Below are positions 10,701 to 19,400 of a stretch of DNA of 64,000 nt, one piece after another. Where the stretch lies: assembly GCF_039710355.1 (NCBI RefSeq), contig NZ_JBDKWZ010000025.1:21319-85318 (forward strand), given 5' to 3'. The notes below the pieces were generated by a model that was not told where the DNA came from, ran no database searches, and saw only the letters and a program-made list of their open reading frames with translations. Every line of letters starts with the position of its first letter. Position 1 is the first letter of the stretch. The stretch comes from Rapidithrix thailandica (lineage in GTDB: Bacteria; Bacteroidota; Bacteroidia; Cytophagales; Flammeovirgaceae). The position numbers and the translations under genes are program-made.

Positions 10701-13700
10701 CCGGAACGATAATTTCTTTGAAATTGGCGGGCATAGCTTAAAGGCTACCCAAGTAGTATCCCGAATCAATGAACAATTAGGAAAAAAGCTCAAACTCAGC
10801 GATATTTTTGCGCATCCCGTACTGGAAGAGTTGGCCGGAAATATCTCCGACCTCCAAGAAAGTCAAGCTCCTCAGCTACCTGTTGCCCCTAAACAAAAGG
10901 AGTATCCGCTTTCTCCCGCTCAAAAGAGGCTCTGGGTATTGCAACAAATGGAAGAAAATTCCACTACGTATAATATTTCCAATGCCTATCTCCTGTATCA
11001 ACCTATAGACCCTGAAATCATGTACCGGGCACTTAGCCAACTCATCAAGCGGCATGATATTCTGCGAACGGTTTTTCATCAAAAAGGAGATGAAGATGCC
11101 ATTCAGCAAGTTGTAAAACCGGAAGACCTCAACGGTTACTTTACCTACGAAGAGCTGAGCCAACATCAACTTTCGGAAACTCAATTGGCAGCACATATGC
11201 AACAAGCTGCCAAACGGCCTTTTGATTTAACTACTCCTCCCTTATTGAGAATCATGTTAATCAAGTGGAAAGAAGGAGCCTATCTACTGGGTTATGTGAT
11301 GCATCATATCATCAGCGATGGCTGGTCTATGAAGGTGTTCTTTACAGAACTGACCCTATGTTATCAAGAGATTGCAACAGAGAAAAAAATCACACTTGAC
11401 CCTTTGCCTTTTCAGTATACGGATTATGCGGTCTGGTTTCAGGAACAGGTCAAACAAGGGCAATTACAGAAACAAGGTCTTTATTGGCAAGAACAATTCA
11501 GAAAGGCCTGGTACCGCAGTGATCTCGGTATCCAAAAACCAAGGCCCGAGGTGAAAACTTATGATGGAGCTAAAAAAGATTTTCAACTTGGCCGGGAAGT
11601 CCTCAATTTATTGAGACAGAACTGCCAGGCAAAAAACGCCACCCTTTTTATGGGGCTTCATACTACCCTGAATGCCTTGATGGCTTTGTATACAAAAATA
11701 CCGGACACGATCCTTGGCATTCCGGTAGCAGGCCGCGAGGGTCTGGGTTTAGAAAAGCAGATTGGCTTTTATGTCAATACTCTGGCCATCCGTACTACCT
11801 TTAGCCTTCAGGATTCTTTTAATAGCCTTTTAAAGGTTACCAAAGAACAAGATAAAAACGCCTTTGAAAACCAACTTTACCCCTTCGACCAGCTTGTAGA
11901 AGACCTCCGGCTCAAAAGAGATGTCAGTCGCAGTCCGCTCTTTGATATAATGCTCGTCTTGCAAAATACCACGGATATCCAATTAGAAACCACTGTTAAA
12001 AATATTCCGGTAAAACCGCTGGTCTATACCAATGAAAGCAGCAAGTTTGACCTAACTTGGTTTTTTGTAGAAACAGAACAGGGCCTTTTGTTGCGCATGG
12101 AGTACAATACGGATCTTTACGAAGAGGCCACCATTGAACAATTGAAAAATCACTTTCTTTTGCTTTTACAAGCAATGCTCCGTCAGCCTGAAACTCCCAT
12201 AGATGAATTAGCAATACTTCAACCCCAGGAAGAGAAGCAACTCAGCACCTACCGGCAAAAGATACTAAGTCAGCAAATGGAAACAGCCGGATTATTTCAA
12301 AGCGACACCAGCAAAGTACAAAGTTATGTACCTCCTCAAACTTCCGAAGAAACAATGCTGGCAACGGTCTGGAGTCAACTATTAAATGTTTCACAACCGG
12401 GACGAAACGATGACTTCTTTGCATTGGGTGGGGATTCGATCAAGGCCATCCAGTTGGTTTCTCAGCTCAAAAAATATGACTATCATCTTACCGTGCCTCT
12501 TGTCATGCGTTATCCTTCTCTTAAAGAGATGGCTGCACAACTTTCTAAAAACCACACGCTAACCGAGGAAAAAGCCATTACCGGAAATGTACCGCTCAGC
12601 CCTATTCAACATTACTTTTTTGAAGAAATACAGATCGATAACCACTATTATAATCAGTCTGTGGTATTGACAAATGCCTCAGGTTTTCACCCGGAAAACG
12701 TACAACAAACCCTACAGTGGCTAAGTGTTGCCCATGATATGTTGCGGGCAGTGTTTCGTTTTCAGGAGGGAAATTGGCAACAGGTTGTTTTGCCTCAACA
12801 AATCATTCCCCTTGAAAAATATCAGCTTCAGGATCATCCGTTCGAGCATTATAAACACTTTATCGACCAAAAATCCAGTGAACATCAAGGTAATCTTTCA
12901 CTGGAAAAAGGCCCTCTTTTCCAAGCTGTATTATTCCGGTTGAAAGACCAGGACCGTTTATTACTTATAGCCCATCATCTCATCATCGATGGTGTTTCCT
13001 GGAGAATCCTTCTGGAAGACTTCATGGAAATCTATAAAGCAATTGGCAATAGTACCCCCTTACCCTCCCCTGTGAGGACCCATAGTTATAAGCGTTGGTC
13101 TGATACCTTACAAGCAGTCAGTCAGGGTCAACTATTGCAAGACAAACTATCCATTTGGCAAACCCAGGCCTCTTGTTTAAAATCCCTTCCGGGAAAAAAA
13201 ACAATTGTCCACAATCTGGCAGCGGAAACAGAACAAATACACCGTAAGCTTTCAGCCGGAAATATTCGAGAAGCACAACAAACTGTCCGTAAGATAGGAG
13301 CCAACTTACAGGACCTGTTGCTTGCTGCACTTAACTGCTCCATACAGCAAAACGTTGGCAATACTCAAGTGGGTATAATGATAGAAAGCCATGGCCGGGA
13401 TAGTATCAAGCACCTCGACCTGAGTCATACAGTTGGCTGGTTTACAACATTATACCCTGTAATCTTACCATCACTTGATAAAAAAGAACTGCTCACCTAT
13501 CTGATGGAAACCAAAGAAGCGATTCGGAAATACAGTCGTAACGGCAGTTATTACGGTATAGGAAAATACCTGACCCAAGCCGCTTTGCCGGAAGAACCGG
13601 ACATGTGTTTTAACTACCTGGGACAGTTCCAGTCCGGTACAGAAGAAGTCAAAGACATCCAGTTCTCTACCGAAGCCCGAGGCACGGAACGCGCCAACAA

Positions 13701-15327
13701 ACAAGAACGGCTTTTTGCCCTGGAATTCACGGCTTCCCTGATAGACCAACAAATCGTCATCAGTATCAAATACAATCCCGCACAATATACACCGGCAAGC
13801 ATTCAAGCATTGATCCGCCATTGGGAAAATTCTATAGACCAACTGAAAGAGGCTGTAAACACTGTAGGAAAAGCCTCGCTGACTCCCAGCGATGTAAGTG
13901 CAAAAGGCCTCTCTTTGCCCGCCATGTTAGCCTTGCAGCAACAGTACAAAGTAGAAGCAATCTATGCACTCAGCCCATTACAACTCAGCTTTTTCTTCCA
14001 TCAACTGCGCTACCCGGATACCGGTTCCTATTTCGAACAAATGCGGTACAGGCTCCGGGGAAACATTTCTGCGGAAACCTTCAAAGAAGCCTTACAAGTC
14101 CTCACCCGCAAGCATGCGGTTATGCGTAGCCTCTTCCGGGATGACTTGGCTCCCCAACCCGTTCAGGTGGTGCTGGCCGATGAGCAGATCATGTATCTTT
14201 TTGAGGATCTTCGTTCCCTTTCCACAAATGCACAAAACCAACTTCTGGAACAATACGCAACAGATGACCGGCAAAAGGGCTTTCAGCTCACTGAAGAAGT
14301 ACCCCTCCGTTTCCAACTGTTCCGTTTGGCTGACGAGGAGTTTGAGTTTGTCCTTAGTTATCACCATATCCTCATGGACGGTTGGTGCATACCCATTATT
14401 CTCAATGATTTTCAAACGGTTTATACGGCACTTCGGGCAGGAGTCCAACCACAATTAGCGCCATCAGCGCCTTACGAATCCTATATCCGTTGGCTTGAAG
14501 ATTATCCACAGGAACAAGGCAAACACTATTGGCGGCAATTGCTCCAAGGGTATCACTCAGATACGACCCTTGGCATAAACCGTACGGCTCCGGAATTATA
14601 CAAAGCTTCGCGCAATTTGCTCTACGAAGAATTCATCTTAAAAGGAGCAGACTACCATCTGTTAAGCAACTTGATTCAAGCCCAAAAACTTACCCTCAAC
14701 GAAGTCATTCAAGCACTATGGGGAATCTATCTCGCCCAAGTAAATGCGCGGGAGGATGTCGTGTTCGGCACGGTGGTTTCAGGGCGCCCTCCCGAACTGA
14801 AAGGAGTCGAGCGGATGGTCGGACTCTTTATTAACACTTTGCCTGTCCGGGTTCGTTTTCAACAGGAAGAAACGCTACTTCAATTAATTCAAACGCTACG
14901 GAAACAGGCCATAGAGGGCTTGCCTTACCATTATACCCAACTTGCCGACTTACAAACCCTCCATCCTAAGGGACAGCTCTTCAACCATATCCTTGTTTTC
15001 CGGAATTACCCCATAGGAAAACAAACGGAAACGGCACCCTGGAGCTTAATGGACCTAAAAGCATATGAGCCAAATAGTTTCGACTTTACCATTCATGTAT
15101 TGCCGGAGCCGGATTGCCTCAAAATACGCTTTGTATATCACCCCGACTGCTACGCGGCTAAAGATATTCAACATCTCAGGGAAATATTCGGACAGATGCT
15201 CATTGCTTTTCTAAACAAAACCCATCAAACCATCGGAGAACAACTCGACAGGATAGAAAACCTTCGGAAAGACTTCCGTAAATCCGGCAAAAGAAACCGA
15301 CTCAACAGGTTAAAAACAGAATCCTAA
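7741..15327 (+). CDS. NRPS NrpsC: C-A(Thr)-T-C-T-E-C, second module lacks an A domain
   Basis: 2528-residue synthetase. Order by residue: C (8-445, HHMVSDR near 145, so Gly of HHxxxDG is Arg), A (465-955), T (GGHSLKA near 998), C (1055-1490, HHIISDG near 1188), T (1530-1600, GGDSIKA near 1565), E (1615-2040, HHLIIDGVSW near 1745, then ESHGR and GWFTT), and terminal C (2075-2510, HHILMDG near 2208). The A pocket reads D-F-W-N-I-G-M-V-H-K, the classical threonine code. Between the second C and second T there is only a linker of about 40-80 residues, where an A domain of about 500 residues would be expected, so that carrier must be charged in trans or skipped. The E domain implies a D-residue at that step, and the terminal C domain would then accept a D-donor. 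Confidence 0.95.
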   Translation: MTMNTLPEQTPLSYVQERFWFINTFEKNNLYEGEPVYHNLPLIVAIEGPLSKSSLCQSLNTLIQRHEILRCTLSAQEDQPPQLQIHNTLSIPVEEQTLCMDLSEEERMKTLRQQVNEPFTLESENLHRITLYTLNDHKHYLVWTFHHMVSDRESLKILYKELLQLYQAGLEGTSPQLPELELHYIDYALWQKEMPDEVQEGHLLYWKHRLKPPVQALEIPMDRIREHVHIYQGETVAFTIPPEDYQRLKRLAHTLNVSTKELFYTAYQTLLHRYSGLDEIVTGTLGQNHRSHLCDAVGPVDNLLVIRNIIDSRETFASFAQKTAKALHEALQHQDMPFEQLSTLLNPAKDMSRTAFFDILFHYDEAPDTQTINTTKWQYIETNLGLGKYDHNLLIQKEDGRIAVYLTYNKLYYRRTSIEQFCENLQYLLKAIPDHPDDALSQLPILPGPERQALVSQLNHTKVAFPQTATIHHLFDQKVQEYPDNIALVCKNTTYTYQQLHQYANRFANYLKDEKAVKPGDRVAVILDRSAEMMGVLLGILKAGACYIPVDPNYPEERIRFILEDSKSSIKVNDWLLADFQKKATHISTTAPTVVVDPESLAYVIYTSGTTGKPKGVKVCHRNVVRLFFNEANLFDFTQQDVWTLFHSYCFDFSVWEMYGALLFGGKLVVVPVMVAKDTELFWGLLNEQRVSILNQTPSAFYRLIEIDAGKDQLASLRKIIFGGEALAPVKLKTWYQKYPDALLINMYGITETTVHVTYKEITAYEIENNINSIGHPIPTLGCILLDQRQNLVPRGVAGELYVYGEGVSYGYLNRPELTKERFVDLPQLPGQKLYRSGDLARLLGNGELEYLGRIDKQVKIRGHRIELGELETNLLKHPQVAHTVVTTRKDEWGEAYLVAYYTSSSALSPKELRRHIQEMVPAYMVPSYFVPIKEIPLTSNGKADLQKLPEPTNVAQEESLYLAPQTSIEQQLAEIWSQVLGINRISRNDNFFEIGGHSLKATQVVSRINEQLGKKLKLSDIFAHPVLEELAGNISDLQESQAPQLPVAPKQKEYPLSPAQKRLWVLQQMEENSTTYNISNAYLLYQPIDPEIMYRALSQLIKRHDILRTVFHQKGDEDAIQQVVKPEDLNGYFTYEELSQHQLSETQLAAHMQQAAKRPFDLTTPPLLRIMLIKWKEGAYLLGYVMHHIISDGWSMKVFFTELTLCYQEIATEKKITLDPLPFQYTDYAVWFQEQVKQGQLQKQGLYWQEQFRKAWYRSDLGIQKPRPEVKTYDGAKKDFQLGREVLNLLRQNCQAKNATLFMGLHTTLNALMALYTKIPDTILGIPVAGREGLGLEKQIGFYVNTLAIRTTFSLQDSFNSLLKVTKEQDKNAFENQLYPFDQLVEDLRLKRDVSRSPLFDIMLVLQNTTDIQLETTVKNIPVKPLVYTNESSKFDLTWFFVETEQGLLLRMEYNTDLYEEATIEQLKNHFLLLLQAMLRQPETPIDELAILQPQEEKQLSTYRQKILSQQMETAGLFQSDTSKVQSYVPPQTSEETMLATVWSQLLNVSQPGRNDDFFALGGDSIKAIQLVSQLKKYDYHLTVPLVMRYPSLKEMAAQLSKNHTLTEEKAITGNVPLSPIQHYFFEEIQIDNHYYNQSVVLTNASGFHPENVQQTLQWLSVAHDMLRAVFRFQEGNWQQVVLPQQIIPLEKYQLQDHPFEHYKHFIDQKSSEHQGNLSLEKGPLFQAVLFRLKDQDRLLLIAHHLIIDGVSWRILLEDFMEIYKAIGNSTPLPSPVRTHSYKRWSDTLQAVSQGQLLQDKLSIWQTQASCLKSLPGKKTIVHNLAAETEQIHRKLSAGNIREAQQTVRKIGANLQDLLLAALNCSIQQNVGNTQVGIMIESHGRDSIKHLDLSHTVGWFTTLYPVILPSLDKKELLTYLMETKEAIRKYSRNGSYYGIGKYLTQAALPEEPDMCFNYLGQFQSGTEEVKDIQFSTEARGTERANKQERLFALEFTASLIDQQIVISIKYNPAQYTPASIQALIRHWENSIDQLKEAVNTVGKASLTPSDVSAKGLSLPAMLALQQQYKVEAIYALSPLQLSFFFHQLRYPDTGSYFEQMRYRLRGNISAETFKEALQVLTRKHAVMRSLFRDDLAPQPVQVVLADEQIMYLFEDLRSLSTNAQNQLLEQYATDDRQKGFQLTEEVPLRFQLFRLADEEFEFVLSYHHILMDGWCIPIILNDFQTVYTALRAGVQPQLAPSAPYESYIRWLEDYPQEQGKHYWRQLLQGYHSDTTLGINRTAPELYKASRNLLYEEFILKGADYHLLSNLIQAQKLTLNEVIQALWGIYLAQVNAREDVVFGTVVSGRPPELKGVERMVGLFINTLPVRVRFQQEETLLQLIQTLRKQAIEGLPYHYTQLADLQTLHPKGQLFNHILVFRNYPIGKQTETAPWSLMDLKAYEPNSFDFTIHVLPEPDCLKIRFVYHPDCYAAKDIQHLREIFGQMLIAFLNKTHQTIGEQLDRIENLRKDFRKSGKRNRLNRLKTES

Positions 15328-15361
15328 ACCCTATTCGCCAAAGCAAAAAGAGAGACAACCT

Positions 15362-16426
15362 ATGAAATCCAGAAAAATCAGAAAGGGACTCGTTCAGCAC
15401 AAAGCCACACCAGCCGTAATGCAGCAAAAGTTGGTGGAGAAAACTCCTTTACAGGAAGACGCTGGCCCTTTACTCATCCGGGCTACCATGAGTGGTATTT
15501 TATTACAAGCATGGCTCCACGAAAATAAGAATGAAGTCAGAGACTTATTGAATCAATACGGAGGAATACTGTTCAGAGGATTCGCCATTGACACAAAAGA
15601 AAAATTCAAGTCCTTGGTTGACCATTTGGAACTTCACGCCTTGGAGTACACCATGCGGTCCTCTCCCCGTTACGAAGTCGGGGATAAGGTGTATCATTCT
15701 ACCACATACCCTGCCGACCGGATGATTCAAATGCATACGGAATCCTCCTATGCAATGACCTGGCCGATGAAAGCTCTTTTTTGTTGCATCACACCCGCTG
15801 AGGTACAAGGTGAAACACCGGTCGCAGATACCCGCCAAGTCTTAAAGCGGTTAAGCCCTGAACTTAAAGGGAAATTCTCCCGGCTGGGGGTGAAATATGT
15901 GCGGAACCTCTCCCGGAAACTCGGCCTCTCTTGGCAAGAAGTTTTTCAGACAGAAGATAAGAATCTCGTTGAAGCTGAATGCATCCGCAATCATATGTGC
16001 TATACCTGGAAAAGTCAAGAGGAGCTGAGAATCGAATGGAACAAACAGGCCATTTACACCCACCCCTATAGCGGTGAGCTTGTTTGGTTTAACCATGCCT
16101 TTTTCTTTAACCAATATACACTTTCAGAGCATCTCCGGGAGGTTCTTGATGCAGATTCACTGCCTTTCAATACCTCTTTCGGAGACGGCTCTCCTATTTC
16201 CCGGCAGGAGTTTGAGGAATTGAAAAACGCCTGGGAGCAAAGCATGTTTGTATTTCCCTGGCAAAAAGGAGATGTCCTCTTTCTGGATAATATGCTGATG
16301 GCTCATGGCCGGATGCCCTTCCAAGGAAAACGGCAAATACTGGTATCGTTGCTGGAACCCATGAGCGAAAAGGATTTCCATAAAGAAAATCAAAACATTC
16401 CCTTGAACGACTCTCCGGCCTTTTAA
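15362..16426 (+). CDS. TauD/SyrP-like Fe(II)/2-oxoglutarate oxygenase, probable amino-acid beta-hydroxylase
   Basis: 354 residues. The iron ligands are visible as an HxE pair, H125-T-E127 (in MHTESSY), and a distal H315 in AHGRMPF, followed by R324 that would hold 2-oxoglutarate. Use of HxE rather than HxD is known for clavaminate synthase-like and AsnO-type hydroxylases, while the AHGRxPFxGxR segment resembles SyrP-type enzymes acting on carrier-bound amino acids. It lies 34 bp after NrpsC and 45 bp before NrpsD, whose A domain reads as Asn-specific and is preceded by a degenerate C-like domain. Inference: it hydroxylates the beta carbon of Asn (or Asp) tethered on NrpsD. Free-amino-acid hydroxylation is the main alternative. 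Confidence 0.85.
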   Translation: MKSRKIRKGLVQHKATPAVMQQKLVEKTPLQEDAGPLLIRATMSGILLQAWLHENKNEVRDLLNQYGGILFRGFAIDTKEKFKSLVDHLELHALEYTMRSSPRYEVGDKVYHSTTYPADRMIQMHTESSYAMTWPMKALFCCITPAEVQGETPVADTRQVLKRLSPELKGKFSRLGVKYVRNLSRKLGLSWQEVFQTEDKNLVEAECIRNHMCYTWKSQEELRIEWNKQAIYTHPYSGELVWFNHAFFFNQYTLSEHLREVLDADSLPFNTSFGDGSPISRQEFEELKNAWEQSMFVFPWQKGDVLFLDNMLMAHGRMPFQGKRQILVSLLEPMSEKDFHKENQNIPLNDSPAF

Positions 16427-16471
16427 TACTTCCGGAATAAGCTTTTAATAAACACATCACTTACTTAACTC

Positions 16472-19400
16472 ATGAACAAAAATTCAGACACTTCTATTCA
16501 ACAATATACGCTCTCTCCGGTACAGCAGCGAATCTGGAGCATTTTGCCACAAATCAGCAACCCTGTTATCGCAATAAAAACTTCCGTAAAAGGAAGGTTA
16601 AACATTCCGTGCATCCAGCAAGCAATAGAACAACTGGGAGAAAAATACAATGTTCTACGGTTCAACTTTGTTAAAACCGGTGCCTTCGAATTTCCTTTAC
16701 AAGCAGCAAATACACAAATCCCTTACTCTCTTGAAGTATTGGACCTAAGCGAAAACGCTGTCAACTTACCACAAGAAGATATTCACAAAAAGACAAATAC
16801 TTGGCTGGAATCCCCGGTGACAAAAGCGGAGAATACTTTGGAGCTTTTATGGATCAAAACGGCCGAAGAGGAATCTCAACTGTGGATCAAATCCCATCCT
16901 TTGATAATGGACCTTAAAAGTATGCACCTTTTCTTGTCGGACTTTTCAAAAGTATGCGAAGGTACATTCTCCTCCACATCCGAAACTACCCTCCCTTATG
17001 AAAACTACGCTCAATGGCAGAATGAACTTTTAAGTGAGCCGGAAACCGAGGGCCTTCATTTTTTTAAAGAAATGGAACAGCAGGATTTCTCCAAACATAT
17101 CCTTCCGTTTGAAAAAAACACCGAGAAAAAAGCCTGCAACCTGAACAAACACCGTGTGGAATTTCCCCTTGAGGTAAACAAGGCTCTACAAAAACAGGCG
17201 GAACAACTCGATGTAGAAATCTATCAACTATTGGCCGGCCTCTTTGCTCAATTTCTCTCTGCGTATGACAAACAGGAAAATATGCTTTTGGGCATCAGCC
17301 ACTATGAACGGGTTTATGAAGAATTGGAATACGCTTTGGGAGCCATGACCAAGACGCTTCCTCTGAGATTAAGCCCCGGAATAGAAAACACCCTGTTTTT
17401 CGAGAAGCTGAAAGAAGAAGACGAAGCAATCACCGATTGGGAAGATTTTTTCAGTTTCGAAAATGCCGGACAAACCCGGGACACTCCTTTTGCCTATGGC
17501 ATCAGCATGCTCCCGGCAACCTTTTTTCACCCAATAGGCAATACAATCACATTCCAAGTCAGTGATTTGACAGATATCAGCGAACCCTTCGGACTACGGC
17601 TGTTGGCATTGGAGAAAGAGGAGGGTTTACAGACCGACCTCTATTATCAGCAAGGCCGTTTTACACCTGCCATCATCCACTGGCTTGGCAAACAATGGCA
17701 GCATTTTTTGAGGAGAAAACTTTCACTCATAAGCAATGAACCTCAATTCATCCCCACAGAAAATGCTTCGGATAAGTCGATTGAAAAGAAGACCGTACTC
17801 GAACTCCTGGAAAAACAAGTCGAGCGCAAAGCGCAACAAGAAGCAATCCGTTATCAAGGACAAAGCCTTAGCTATCGGGATCTTGACGAAAAAAGCAATG
17901 CAGTAGCCCGGCTGTTACAAAACACCTATGGAGTCAAAGCCGGTAAGCGTGTAGCGCTTTTACTGAATAGAAGTGAATGGCTACCAGTCGCCATTTGGGG
18001 CGTATTAAAAGCCGGAGGAGCTTATGTACCGATTGATACGGCTTACCCAGTGAAGCGAATCAAACAAACCTTGGAATCTGCCCAATGTTCAGCCATTCTC
18101 ACCACACCCGGTCTCCTTGAAGACATGGGCATTGCTCCTGATGAACCCGTTGTAGTGTTGAACCATGACTTGCTTGCTAATATTTCACCACACCCTGTTC
18201 ATACAGCGCTCTCCGAAGAAGACCTGGCGTATCTTATTTTCACTTCCGGCTCTACGGGAAAACCCAAAGGGGTGATGATCAGCCATGGCAGTTTATCCAA
18301 TTATGTGCAGTGGGCAGGCCACTACTACTTCGATGAAGGGGAAAGGGCCACTTGGGGAATGTTCACCTCCCTTGCTTTTGACCTTACCGTCACCTCCCTG
18401 TTTGTATCCTTATGTTATGGCCAGCGGCTCTTCATCGCCGACCAGGAAAAGAGTATAGCCCGGATATTACAAGAGTTTTTAAGCCCTGAAATTGACAATG
18501 AAGTTGATACTCTCAAACTTACTCCTTCTCATATCACTATGCTGAAAAACCTGGGCCACACTTCCACATCACTAAAGAAGATAATCCTGGGAGGCGAAGC
18601 ATTGGAAAAAGAACATATAAGCGCCCTGTACTCCTGGAACCCGGATGTAGAAATTTACAATGAATACGGCCCTACGGAAGCCACAGTAGGTTGTATCGTA
18701 AAACGGGTTTCCATCGAGGACGAACGTATCTTGATTGGCCGGGGCATTGCACAAACTTACCTTTGTATCGTAGACGATACCCTGCAACCGGTAGAGGAAG
18801 GGATGGCAGGCGAATTGTATATCAGTGGCAAATGTTTGGCAAAGGGCTATCTTGGAATGGAAAACCTGACGGCCAAGGTTTTCACTCAATTCGATTGGGA
18901 CCCTACCCATACCGTATGGTATAAAAGCGGGGATCTGGTACGCCAAACCCTTGAAGGGGAATTTGAGTACCTCGGAAGGGTGGATAAACAAATTAAAATC
19001 AGAGGATTCCGGATTGAACCTGCGGAAATACAAGCGGTATTACAGCAGCTGAAAGGCGTTCGGCAATCCTATATCAGTGTCATGGAGCTAGAGGGACAAA
19101 AAATACTGATCGCTTTCTTGATGACAGAAGGAGAACTGGTAGAAGAAACTCTCTTCGCTGAGTTGCACAACAGGTTGCCCGATTATATGATCCCCGGCAT
19201 GTTAGTAAAAGTAGACGCATTTCCACTGACTACAAATGGCAAAACCGATGAAAAAGCACTTCTTACATTCGCCAGGCAGCAGAAAACAAGTCGTGAAAGA
19301 GCGTATGTAGCCCCTAGAAATCCTTTGGAAACGCAATTGCAGGAAATCTGGCAAGAAGTATTGCAACAAAAGCCTGTCAGCATTACCGATGATTTCTTTG

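Noticed and set aside
13821..14458. Plus-strand ORFs of 102 and 164 aa inside NrpsC in another frame
   Set aside because: They overlap E and C domains with intact motifs in the main frame and show no recognisable protein.
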